Shown in pieces: positions 20,293 to 27,428 of a stretch of DNA of 64,000 nt. The position numbers were made by a program, and so were the translations under genes. Where the stretch lies: contig CP109468.1 of NCBI GenBank assembly GCA_036227345.1, forward strand, positions 7,378,001-7,442,000, read 5' to 3'. Each line of letters starts with the position of its first letter. Position 1 is the first letter of the stretch. The DNA is from Streptomyces sp. NBC_01463. Lineage in GTDB: Bacteria; Actinomycetota; Actinomycetes; Streptomycetales; Streptomycetaceae. The notes under the pieces are model-generated. The model searched no databases. It was not told the origin of the DNA and saw nothing but the letters and a program-made list of their open reading frames with translations.

Positions 20293-20400
20293 CCCGCGGA
20301 CGGTTCCGGTCGGCGGGAGCCGGTGACGGCATGGGGAGGCCGGAATCCTGGCCGCAGGCGAGAGACCCTGCACTCCATGCCGCCGGTGCCCGTCCGCGGG
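20293..20400 (+). other. Candidate structured RNA in the leader of the VKOR gene
   Basis: Four helices nest without conflict. The outer 11 bp stem is CCCGCGGACGG (20293-20303) with 20390-20400. An inner stem of 4 plus 8 bp (20320-20334 with 20375-20386) has a TGA bulge. Two hairpins lie inside (GGCC 20338-20341 with 20350-20353; GCAGG 20354-20358 with CCTGC 20367-20371). A short GC dyad ending in TTTT follows at about 20408-20420. No reading frame fits. I do not recognise a known riboswitch class. The rest of the hisS-VKOR gap (20241-20292 and 20421-20514) shows nothing else I can name. Confidence 0.4.
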
Positions 20401-20514
20401 CGGAGCCCGGCGCCGGTTTTCGCGCGCATCTTTATGTTCATCGAACGGAAGACCGGTGGAGAGGTGCGGCACAATGACCGTGCCCAGCAGGCTACTCAGT
20501 GACGGAACGGCGAT

Positions 20515-21150
20515 ATGACGACTGCAGCGGTTGACCATCCCTCCTCCGATCAGGACGAGGACGGCGGGAAGAGGACCATCGGCGGCAGTCGCGCGTTCGC
20601 ACTGCTGCTGGTGATCACGGGCGCAGCCGGACTTCTCGCCGCGTGGGTCATCACGCTCGACAAGCTCAAGCTGATGGAGGACCCCACCTTCGTCCCGGGC
20701 TGCAGTCTCAACCCGGTGGTGTCCTGCGGCAACATCATGAAGAGCGAGCAGGCGGCCGCCTTCGGGTTCCCCAACCCGTGGCTGGGGATGGCCACCTACC
20801 CCGTGATCATCGGGATCGGGCTGGCCCTGCTCGCCGGAGCGCGCTTCCGCGGCTGGTACTGGCTCGGGATGAACGCGGGCACGCTGTTCGGCGTCGGATT
20901 CTGCACCTGGCTCCAGTACCAGTCGCTGTACAACATCAACTCGCTGTGCCTGTGGTGCTGCCTGGCCTGGGTCGCCACGATCTTCATGTTCTGCTACGTC
21001 ACCACGCACAACATCAAGCACCGGATCATCCCCGCGCCCAGCTGGCTGCGCAACGGGCTCACCGAGTTCCACTGGGTGCCCCCGGTCCTGTGGGTCGGCA
21101 TCATCGGCATGCTGATCCTGACCCGCTGGTGGGACTTCTGGACCCGGTGA
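20515..21150 (+). CDS. Vitamin K epoxide reductase (VKOR) family membrane protein
   Basis: 211 residues with about five membrane helices. The loop cysteines are in PGCSLNPVVSCGN, with the conserved Ser/Thr and Trp context, and the membrane CXXC is SLCLWCCLAW, so both redox pairs are present. Bacterial VKOR homologues reoxidise DsbA-like thiol oxidases and pass electrons to menaquinone. No DsbA-like gene is adjacent. ATG 20515 is used, with GGAACGG upstream. The gene is monocistronic, with a long structured leader. Confidence 0.88.
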   Translation: MTTAAVDHPSSDQDEDGGKRTIGGSRAFALLLVITGAAGLLAAWVITLDKLKLMEDPTFVPGCSLNPVVSCGNIMKSEQAAAFGFPNPWLGMATYPVIIGIGLALLAGARFRGWYWLGMNAGTLFGVGFCTWLQYQSLYNINSLCLWCCLAWVATIFMFCYVTTHNIKHRIIPAPSWLRNGLTEFHWVPPVLWVGIIGMLILTRWWDFWTR

Positions 21151-21229
21151 CCCGGCCGCGGAGCAAGTGACCCGGTCCGGCCGGACGACCCGGCCCGTGC
21201 TGCCCCCTCGGCCCACCGGCCCGGCAGGG

Positions 21230-21252
21230 ATGTCAGTGCGGTGACATAGGCT
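21230..21252 (+). promoter_or_regulatory. RecA-independent damage-type promoter of rarA
   Basis: ATGTCAGTG (21230-21238), 8 bases, TAGGCT (21247-21252). This matches TTGTCRGTG-N8-TAnnnT at all but the first base, with exact spacing. The -10 box ends 7 bases before GTG 21260, so the mRNA is probably leaderless. Confidence 0.72.
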
Positions 21253-21259
21253 TCAAAAC

Positions 21260-22645
21260 GTGGAGCCCGACCTCTTTACCGCAGCTGCCGAAGACCGCCA
21301 GGAGAAGGACCCGTCCAGCAGCCCTCTCGCTGTCCGGATGCGTCCGCGTACCCTCGACGAGGTCGTGGGGCAGCAGCATCTGCTCAAGCCGGGTTCGCCC
21401 CTGCGCCGCCTCGTCGGCGAGGGCAGCGGGGGACCGGCCGGCCCCTCCTCCGTGATCCTCTGGGGCCCGCCCGGCATCGGGAAGACGACCCTGGCGTACG
21501 TGGTCAGCAAGGCCACGAACAAACGATTCGTCGAGCTCTCCGCGATCACCGCGGGCGTCAAGGAAGTACGGGCCGTGATCGAGGGCGCCCGTCGCGCCAC
21601 CGGGGGCTACGGCAAGGAGACCGTCCTCTTCCTCGACGAGATCCACCGCTTCTCCAAGGCCCAGCAGGACTCACTGCTCCCGGCCGTCGAGAACCGCTGG
21701 GTCACCCTGATCGCCGCGACCACCGAGAACCCGTACTTCTCGATCATCTCCCCGCTGCTCTCGCGCTCGCTGCTGCTGACCCTGGAGTCGCTGACCGACG
21801 ACGACCTGCGGGGCCTGCTCCGCCGGGCGCTGACCGACGAGCGCGGACTCGGCGGCGCGGTGACGCTGCCGGAGGACGCGGAGGAGCATCTGCTGCGCAT
21901 CGCCGGGGGCGACGCCCGCCGGGCGCTGACGGCGCTGGAGGCCGCGGCCGGCGCGGCGCTGTCCAAGCAGGAGGAGGAGATCACCCTCCAGACCCTGGAG
22001 GAGACGGTCGACCGGGCGGCCGTGAAGTACGACCGGGACGGCGACCAGCACTACGACGTGGCGAGCGCGCTGATCAAGTCGATCCGCGGCTCCGACGTCG
22101 ACGCGGCGCTGCACTACCTGGCCCGGATGATCGAGGCGGGGGAGGACCCCCGGTTCATCGCCCGGCGGCTGATGATCTCGGCCAGTGAGGACATCGGCCT
22201 CGCCGACCCCACCGCGCTGCCCACCGCGGTCGCGGCGGCCCAGGCCGTCGCGATGATCGGCTTCCCGGAGGCGGCGCTCACCCTCAGCCACGCCACGATC
22301 GCCCTGGCCCTCGCCCCGAAGTCGAACGCGGCGACGCTGGCGATCTCCGCGGCCCAGGACGACGTGCGCAAGGGCCTGGCCGGCCCGGTCCCCGCCCATC
22401 TGCGCGACGGTCACTACAAGGGCGCGGCCAAACTGGGCCACGCCCAGGGCTATGTCTATCCGCACGATGTCCCCGGCGGCATCGCCGCGCAGCAGTACGC
22501 CCCGGACGCCGTCCGCGACAAGCGCTACTACCGTCCCACGCGCTACGGCGCGGAGGCGCGGTACGCGGATGTGGCGGACCGGGTCCGCGAGCGCCTCGGC
22601 CGCACGGAGCCCGACGGCGGCGCCGACGCGGCGGACACCCCTTAG
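21260..22645 (+). CDS. rarA: Replication-associated recombination protein A (AAA+ ATPase)
   Basis: 461 residues, RarA/MgsA/WRNIP1 family, clamp-loader-like ATPase acting at stalled forks. [16 protein letters not shown] opens the core; Walker A is [11 protein letters not shown], Walker B FLDEIHRF, sensor 1 ATTENPYF, and the family tetramerisation domain follows ([23 protein letters not shown]). GTG 21260 lies 7 bases after a -10 box and lacks a Shine-Dalgarno sequence. It ends 9 bp from the convergent DUF2470 gene, with no terminator between. Confidence 0.92.
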   Translation: MEPDLFTAAAEDRQEKDPSSSPLAVRMRPRTLDEVVGQQHLLKPGSPLRRLVGEGSGGPAGPSSVILWGPPGIGKTTLAYVVSKATNKRFVELSAITAGVKEVRAVIEGARRATGGYGKETVLFLDEIHRFSKAQQDSLLPAVENRWVTLIAATTENPYFSIISPLLSRSLLLTLESLTDDDLRGLLRRALTDERGLGGAVTLPEDAEEHLLRIAGGDARRALTALEAAAGAALSKQEEEITLQTLEETVDRAAVKYDRDGDQHYDVASALIKSIRGSDVDAALHYLARMIEAGEDPRFIARRLMISASEDIGLADPTALPTAVAAAQAVAMIGFPEAALTLSHATIALALAPKSNAATLAISAAQDDVRKGLAGPVPAHLRDGHYKGAAKLGHAQGYVYPHDVPGGIAAQQYAPDAVRDKRYYRPTRYGAEARYADVADRVRERLGRTEPDGGADAADTP

Positions 22646-22654
22646 GGCGCCCGC

Positions 22655-23488
22655 TCAGTGCGCGGCCGCTTCGAAGAGCGTGTGCATGGCGTGGTGCAGT
22701 TCCACCACGTCGCGCACGGGCTCGGGGAAATCGAAGCGCGCGTCGAAGCACGCGCCCTCCCGCTCGAAGAACCGGACCCGCAGCCCGAAGCGGTCCAGCG
22801 CGACCGGGACGACGGACGGCCGGCTCGTCGCACAGGCCCGGGACGCCCGCTCGCCGAGGAGCTCGCACAGCGTCCCCAGTTGCTCGCCGTGCGCCGAGTG
22901 CAGGTGCTGGAGCACCTCCGTCTCGTGGCCGGCGAGCGGATCCGCGGCCGCGTCCCGGAACTCCTCCGGCTCGACGGCCTCCGCGCCCCACAGGTCCTCG
23001 ACGTGGGCCTCGCCCGTCTCCAGCCGCAGCAGCATCCGGCCGGGACCGGCGATGCCGGGCACGGAGGTGAGCCAGCCGCAGACGCGGGCCCGGCCGCGGA
23101 TGCGGTGGGGTACGGAGACCGGAGCGACGTCCGTGATCTCCAGCACGGCCGTCAGCTCGTCGTCCTGGGCGTGCGTCGCGGCCCGTACGGCCGGGGAGTC
23201 GGCGGGGAATTCGAGGAAGAGATCCCCGTCCGGACCCACGCTGCGGGACAGCGGCATCAGCTGGTCCGAGCCCGCCGACTCCAGCCCGGGGATGAGCAGC
23301 ACCGCGGAGCAGGTACTCTGTACGAGAGTTCGTGTGCGCTCGGCTGCTGACGGCATCCGTGTGTTTTCAAGCCCGCTGGGACGCGGCTGACCACGATCAG
23401 ATCGGCCTTCCGTCGTAGCAGCACCTTCATGTGTGCTGCCGCTGTCTGTGCTGTCCGTGACGTGTGTGGTGTTCCCAGGGCGAGACAT
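22655..23488 (-). CDS. DUF2470 / HugZ-like protein, probably heme-iron linked
   Basis: 277 residues. The middle part resembles the flavin-reductase-like split barrel of HugZ-type heme oxygenases (WLTSVPGIAG, LLRLETGEAHVEDLWG). The C-terminal DUF2470 domain starts at DPLAGHETEVLQHLHSAHGEQL, where members use a His in heme binding. ATG at 23488 follows AAGGAG. The promoter carries a near-consensus iron box, so expression should rise when iron is scarce, which fits heme-iron recovery. Enzymatic activity is not shown by sequence. Confidence 0.8.
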   Translation of the reverse strand: MSRPGNTTHVTDSTDSGSTHEGAATTEGRSDRGQPRPSGLENTRMPSAAERTRTLVQSTCSAVLLIPGLESAGSDQLMPLSRSVGPDGDLFLEFPADSPAVRAATHAQDDELTAVLEITDVAPVSVPHRIRGRARVCGWLTSVPGIAGPGRMLLRLETGEAHVEDLWGAEAVEPEEFRDAAADPLAGHETEVLQHLHSAHGEQLGTLCELLGERASRACATSRPSVVPVALDRFGLRVRFFEREGACFDARFDFPEPVRDVVELHHAMHTLFEAAAH

Positions 23489-23498
23489 GCGATCTCCT

Positions 23499-23528
23499 TG
23501 AGTAAGGTGAGCCTAACCTAACCTACAA
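23499..23528 (-). promoter_or_regulatory. Promoter of the DUF2470 gene overlapping the iron box
   Basis: On the - strand TTGTAG (23523-23528) and TACTCA (23499-23504) are 18 bases apart and lie just before the AAGGAG of the gene. On the + strand a weak TTGAGT (23498-23503) begins inside the same region, so the rpsD promoter may overlap it. Confidence 0.5.
23503..23521. promoter_or_regulatory. DmdR/DtxR-type iron box
   Basis: TAAGGTGAGCCTAACCTAA; its complement matches the consensus TTAGGTTAGGCTAACCTAA at 17 of 19 positions. It sits between the -35 and -10 boxes of the DUF2470 gene and 24 bp before the rpsD start. Confidence 0.85.
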
Positions 23529-23544
23529 CGGAGGTCTGGAGAAC

Positions 23545-24159
23545 GTGCCTAATCAGTCGCGTCCCAAGGTCAAGAAGAGCCGCGCGCTCGGCATTGCGCT
23601 GACGCCGAAGGCGGTCAAGTACTTCGAGGCCCGCCCCTACCCGCCGGGCGAGCACGGCCGCGGCCGCAAGCAGAACTCGGACTACAAGGTCCGTCTGCTC
23701 GAGAAGCAGCGTCTGCGCGCCCAGTACGACATCAGCGAGCGCCAGATGGCGCGTGCCTACGACCGCGCCAAGAAGGCCGAGGGCAAGACGGGCGAGGCGC
23801 TCGTCGTCGAGCTCGAGCGTCGCCTCGACGCCCTGGTCCTGCGCTCGGGTATCGCCAAGACGATCTACCAGGCCCGCCAGATGGTCGTCCACGGCCACAT
23901 CGAGGTCAACGGTGGCAAGGTCGACAAGCCGTCGTTCCGTGTCCGTCCGGACGACATCGTCATGGTCCGCGAGCGCAGCCGCGAGAAGTACCCCTTCCAG
24001 GTTGCCCGCGAGGGTGGTTACGACACCGACGGTGAGACCCCGCGCTACCTGCAGGTGAACCTGAAGGCCCTGGCCTTCCGCCTTGACCGGGACCCGAACC
24101 GCAAGGAAATCCCCGTGATCTGCGACGAGCAGCTCGTCGTCGAGTACTACGCCCGCTGA
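23545..24159 (+). CDS. rpsD: 30S ribosomal protein S4
   Basis: 204 residues. It is a primary 16S rRNA binder needed early in 30S assembly. The N-terminal region lacks the four zinc-binding cysteines (C-minus form). The S4 RNA-binding domain ERRLDALVLRSGIAKTIYQARQMVVHGHI is clear. GTG 23545 has GGAG in the short leader. It stands alone, outside the alpha operon, as usual in Streptomyces. Its start lies only 56 bp from the divergent iron-controlled gene. Confidence 0.95.
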   Translation: MPNQSRPKVKKSRALGIALTPKAVKYFEARPYPPGEHGRGRKQNSDYKVRLLEKQRLRAQYDISERQMARAYDRAKKAEGKTGEALVVELERRLDALVLRSGIAKTIYQARQMVVHGHIEVNGGKVDKPSFRVRPDDIVMVRERSREKYPFQVAREGGYDTDGETPRYLQVNLKALAFRLDRDPNRKEIPVICDEQLVVEYYAR

Positions 24160-24177
24160 TCCAGGCGTAGCCGCTCT

Positions 24178-26418
24178 TCACCAGCGCTCAGGCCCGCCCC
24201 TTCCCGATGCCGGGGAGGCGGCGGGCTTTCGCGTCTTCCCCGCCTGGGACGGCAGCCCCGGCGGGTCCTGCCCCTCCGGGCCGCCCTCCGCCTCCCGTGC
24301 GCCGGACCGGTCCGCCAGCGCCCTGGCCACCACCGCGTCCATGCCCAGCTGCCGGCCCGCGCGCCGCCCGGAGGCGTATCGCGCCTCGCCCAGCTCGTGA
24401 CGCGACAGCTCCTCGCACCGGGCCCGCGGCCCGCCGTAGTACGCCGAACCGAACAGCGGCAGCCCCACCGACGGCCAGATCTGTTCGGCGGCCCCCTGCA
24501 GCACGGCGGCCTCCGCCGCATCGCCCTCGACCACGGTGACGAGCGCCAGCAGCTCCAGCGCGAGCACCGTGCCGAGGCGGTCGTGGAAGGTATGGCTGAT
24601 GGCCAGCGACTTCCCGAGCAGTTCCCGGGCCCGGCCGGGACGGCCGCGCTGCAGCGAGGCGAAGGCCAGCACGTAGAGCGCGTAGCTGAGCGTCCACTGC
24701 TCCCCGTGGTCCTCGCAGATGTCCCGGACCTCCTCGCAGATCACCACCGCGCGGTCCAGATCGCCCTGGAACCCGACCGCCATGGCCAGCTCGACCTGCG
24801 CCATCAGTACGTTGCTGTTCAGCTCGCCGAGCTCCCGGTAGCGGACGAGAGCCTCCTGCAGCAGTTCGTCCGCGCGCGCCATGTCGTCCGTGACCAGGGC
24901 CAGGCACCCGGTGCGGTGCACCGCGTACGCCGACGCCACCGCGTCCCCCGTCAGCTCCGCCTCCTCCCGGCACTCGGTGAGCGCCGAGATCGCGCCCACC
25001 GGATCGCCCTGGAGCACCGCGACGTACCCGAGCACCCACAGCGCCTTCAGCCGCGAGGAGTCGTACGGCGTCTCCTCCTCCAGTACGTGGTCCAGCCAGT
25101 GCCGCCCCTCCGAGAGACGGCCGCAGCCGACCCACAGGAACCAGAGGGTGCCCGCCAGGTACTGCGCGAGATGCGCCTCCTCCGGGCACTCCAGCGAACA
25201 CTCCATGGCCCGCCGCAGATTCGGCAGCTCGCTCTCCACCCGCGCCGCCACCTCGGCCTGCCGGGGACTGAACCAGTCGAGCTCGCACCAGGTCGCGAGC
25301 CCCAGGAACCAGTCCCGGTGACGGCGGCGCAGCCGGTCCGTGTCGCCGGTGGCCGTGAGCCACTCGGCGCCGTACTCGCGCACCGTGTCCAGCATCCGGT
25401 AGCGGGTGCCGGCCGCGGAGTCCTCCCGGAGCACGACCGACTGGGACAGCAGCCCGGACAGCACGTCCAGCACCGAGTCGGCCGGGAGGTCGGGGCCGCT
25501 GCAGATGTACTCGACCGCCTCCAGGTCGAACTGCCCGGCGAACACCGAGAGCCGGGCCCACAGCAGCCGCTGCTCCGGGGCGCACAGCTCATGGCTCCAG
25601 CCGATGGCGGTGCGGAGCGTCTGGTGGCGGGCGAGCGCGCTGCGGCTGCCGCCGGTCAGCAGCCGGAAGCGGTCGTCGAGCCGTTGCAGCACCTGCTCCG
25701 TCGACAGGGCGCGCAGCCGGCCGGCCGCCAGTTCCAGCGCCAGCGGAATCCCGTCGAGCCGCCGGCACAGCTCGCGGGCGGCGGCCCGGGTGTGCTCGGT
25801 CAGCCGGAAGTCCGGCTGCACCGAGGCCGCGCGCTCGGTGAAGAGCAGCAGGGCGTCCTCGTCGTTCATCGTCGCGAGCGGGTAGCCGGCCTCCCCGTCG
25901 AGCTCCAGCGGCAGCCGGCCGGCCGCCAGCACCCGCAGCCGCGGGGCCCGGCGCAGCAGGTCCCGTACCAACTCCGCGCAGGCGTCGACGAGATGCTCGA
26001 AACCGTCGATCACCAGGAGCAGCCTGCGCTCGGCACAGTGTTCGAGGAGTGTCGTGCGCGGCGGGCTGTTGGTGTGGTCGCTGAGTCCCAGCGCATCGAC
26101 CAGCGCGTGCTCCAGCAGCGCCGGATCGTGGACGGCGGACAGCTCCACCAGCCAGACCCCGTCGCAGTACCGTTTCTCCAGCAGTGCCGCCGCCCTGGTC
26201 ACCAGCCGGGACTTGCCGACCCCGCCCACCCCGACCACGGTGACGAGCCGGGACTCCTCCAGCAGCCGGGCGAGATCGGCCAACTCGCCGTCACGTCCCA
26301 CGAATCTGTTCAGTTCCGCCGGGAGATTGCCCGGGTGACAGGGGGCCGGAGCGTCGGGAGAGGTGGCCGGAGGACCCGAATCGTCGGGGGAGGGGCAGGG
26401 GCGCTGAGGGCGTCGCAT
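24178..26418 (-). CDS. NB-ARC/TPR ATPase of the AfsR/LuxR-like regulator type, no DNA-binding domain
   Basis: 746 residues. NRFVGRDGELADL leads into a STAND ATPase with Walker A GVGGVGKSRL (about residues 63-72), Walker B LLLVIDGFEHL (about 131) and GIPLALELAAGRL. A winged-helix region and then TPR-like repeats follow (about 380-690). LuxR-type relatives carry a C-terminal HTH after this point; here the chain ends in about 30 residues of Pro/Gly/Arg-rich sequence. ATG at 26418 is chosen because a complete promoter ends 10 bp before it. It is perhaps a signalling ATPase; the target is unknown. Confidence 0.75.
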   Translation of the reverse strand: MRRPQRPCPSPDDSGPPATSPDAPAPCHPGNLPAELNRFVGRDGELADLARLLEESRLVTVVGVGGVGKSRLVTRAAALLEKRYCDGVWLVELSAVHDPALLEHALVDALGLSDHTNSPPRTTLLEHCAERRLLLVIDGFEHLVDACAELVRDLLRRAPRLRVLAAGRLPLELDGEAGYPLATMNDEDALLLFTERAASVQPDFRLTEHTRAAARELCRRLDGIPLALELAAGRLRALSTEQVLQRLDDRFRLLTGGSRSALARHQTLRTAIGWSHELCAPEQRLLWARLSVFAGQFDLEAVEYICSGPDLPADSVLDVLSGLLSQSVVLREDSAAGTRYRMLDTVREYGAEWLTATGDTDRLRRRHRDWFLGLATWCELDWFSPRQAEVAARVESELPNLRRAMECSLECPEEAHLAQYLAGTLWFLWVGCGRLSEGRHWLDHVLEEETPYDSSRLKALWVLGYVAVLQGDPVGAISALTECREEAELTGDAVASAYAVHRTGCLALVTDDMARADELLQEALVRYRELGELNSNVLMAQVELAMAVGFQGDLDRAVVICEEVRDICEDHGEQWTLSYALYVLAFASLQRGRPGRARELLGKSLAISHTFHDRLGTVLALELLALVTVVEGDAAEAAVLQGAAEQIWPSVGLPLFGSAYYGGPRARCEELSRHELGEARYASGRRAGRQLGMDAVVARALADRSGAREAEGGPEGQDPPGLPSQAGKTRKPAASPASGRGGPERW
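24192..24226 (+). terminator. Terminator of rpsD inside the 3' end of the opposite gene
   Basis: GCCCGCCCCTTCCCG (24192-24206) pairs imperfectly with 24211-24226 and is followed by TTT. It overlaps the last codons of the - strand NB-ARC gene. Confidence 0.6.
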
Positions 26419-26427
26419 GAAACACGC

Positions 26428-26457
26428 AGAGTACTGGCCCGAAAGCGCTCCGTACAA
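26428..26457 (-). promoter_or_regulatory. Promoter of the NB-ARC gene
   Basis: On the - strand TTGTAC (26452-26457) and TACTCT (26428-26433) are 18 bases apart. The predicted start is 2-3 bases before ATG 26418, so the mRNA is nearly leaderless and lacks a ribosome binding site. Confidence 0.6.
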
Positions 26458-26617
26458 TCTCGTTGCGGGAACTCCCACCGGGCCCGCCCGCAATGCGGTA
26501 CAAGGCGCGAGCCCCGGCGCGATAGGCTCGGGGGACGGTGAGCGGCCGCCGCTGCGGCCCTCGCCGAAGAGCAGAGATCAAGACAGAGACAGACGACAAG
26601 CCAGAGAGCGGTGCACT

Positions 26618-27073
26618 GTGTCCGGTGGTGAGGTGGCCGGGATCCTGGTGGCCGTCTTCTGGGCGATCCTGGTTTCGTTCCTCGCCGTCGTGCTGGTGAG
26701 GCTCGCCCAGACGCTCAGGGCGACCACGAAACTCGTGGCGGACGTGACCGAACAGGCCGTCCCGCTGCTCGCCGACGCCTCCGCGACCGTGCGTTCCGCG
26801 CAGACCCAGCTCGACAAGGTCGACGCGATCGCGACGGACGTCCAGGAGGTCACCTCCAACGCCTCGGCCCTCTCGTCCACCGTCGCCTCCACCTTCGGCG
26901 GCCCGCTGGTCAAGGTCGCGGCGTTCGGTTACGGGGTCCGCCAGGCCATCGGCCGCAAGACCGGTCCCGAACCGGAAGGGCGCTCCCGGCGCTCGGTGAT
27001 CGTCGGCCGGACCGTGCCGTCCGCGCGTGGCAAGAAGCGCAACGGCAGAAACTCCCGCGGATCGAAGGACTGA
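26618..27073 (+). CDS. DUF948 membrane-anchored protein
   Basis: 151 residues. It has one N-terminal membrane helix (about residues 5-27), a helical segment rich in Thr/Val/Asp heptads (about 30-95) typical of DUF948, and a basic C-terminal tail (GKKRNGRNSRG). The function of the family is unknown. GTG 26618 is used because the helix begins right after it; upstream codons are charged and not conserved in type. It forms an apparent operon with the next small gene and alaS (gaps of 7 bp and an overlap). Confidence 0.7.
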   Translation: MSGGEVAGILVAVFWAILVSFLAVVLVRLAQTLRATTKLVADVTEQAVPLLADASATVRSAQTQLDKVDAIATDVQEVTSNASALSSTVASTFGGPLVKVAAFGYGVRQAIGRKTGPEPEGRSRRSVIVGRTVPSARGKKRNGRNSRGSKD

Positions 27074-27080
27074 CGCAGCG

Positions 27081-27428
27081 ATGTTCCGCCGTACGTTCTG
27101 GTTCACCGCCGGCGCAGCCGCCGGCGTCTGGGCCACCGCCAAGGTCAACCGGAAGATCAAGCAGCTGACCCCGGAGAGCCTCGCGGCGCAGGCCGCGGAC
27201 AAGGCGCTCGTGGCCGGTCACAAGCTCAAGGACTTCGCCCTGGACGTCCGCGAGGGCATGGTCAGGCGCGAAGCCGAACTGGGCGAGGCGCTGGGGCTCG
27301 AAGCCCCCGTCGACCCCGATCTCCCCGTGCAGCGCCACTTCGCCGTCGAGGCCGAACCCCGGGAATCCCGCAGGCTTCCCCCCTCGTCACGCACCTACAA
27401 CTCGTACAACCGGAATGAGGACCACTGA
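27081..27428 (+). CDS. Small conserved actinobacterial protein upstream of alaS (DUF6167-like)
   Basis: 115 residues. [35 protein letters not shown] shows a short hydrophobic segment (about 6-20) and then an amphipathic helical part; the last 40 residues are polar. No catalytic motif is visible. It lies 7 bp after the DUF948 gene and its stop overlaps the alaS start (TGATG), so translation is coupled to alaS. I recognise it as the small protein that usually precedes alaS in Streptomyces; its role is unknown. Confidence 0.65.
   Translation: MFRRTFWFTAGAAAGVWATAKVNRKIKQLTPESLAAQAADKALVAGHKLKDFALDVREGMVRREAELGEALGLEAPVDPDLPVQRHFAVEAEPRESRRLPPSSRTYNSYNRNEDH

Noticed and set aside
20293..20400. 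Reading the VKOR leader structure as a c-di-AMP (ydaO) or cobalamin riboswitch
   Set aside because: The conserved sequence blocks of those classes are not present; only the stems are clear.
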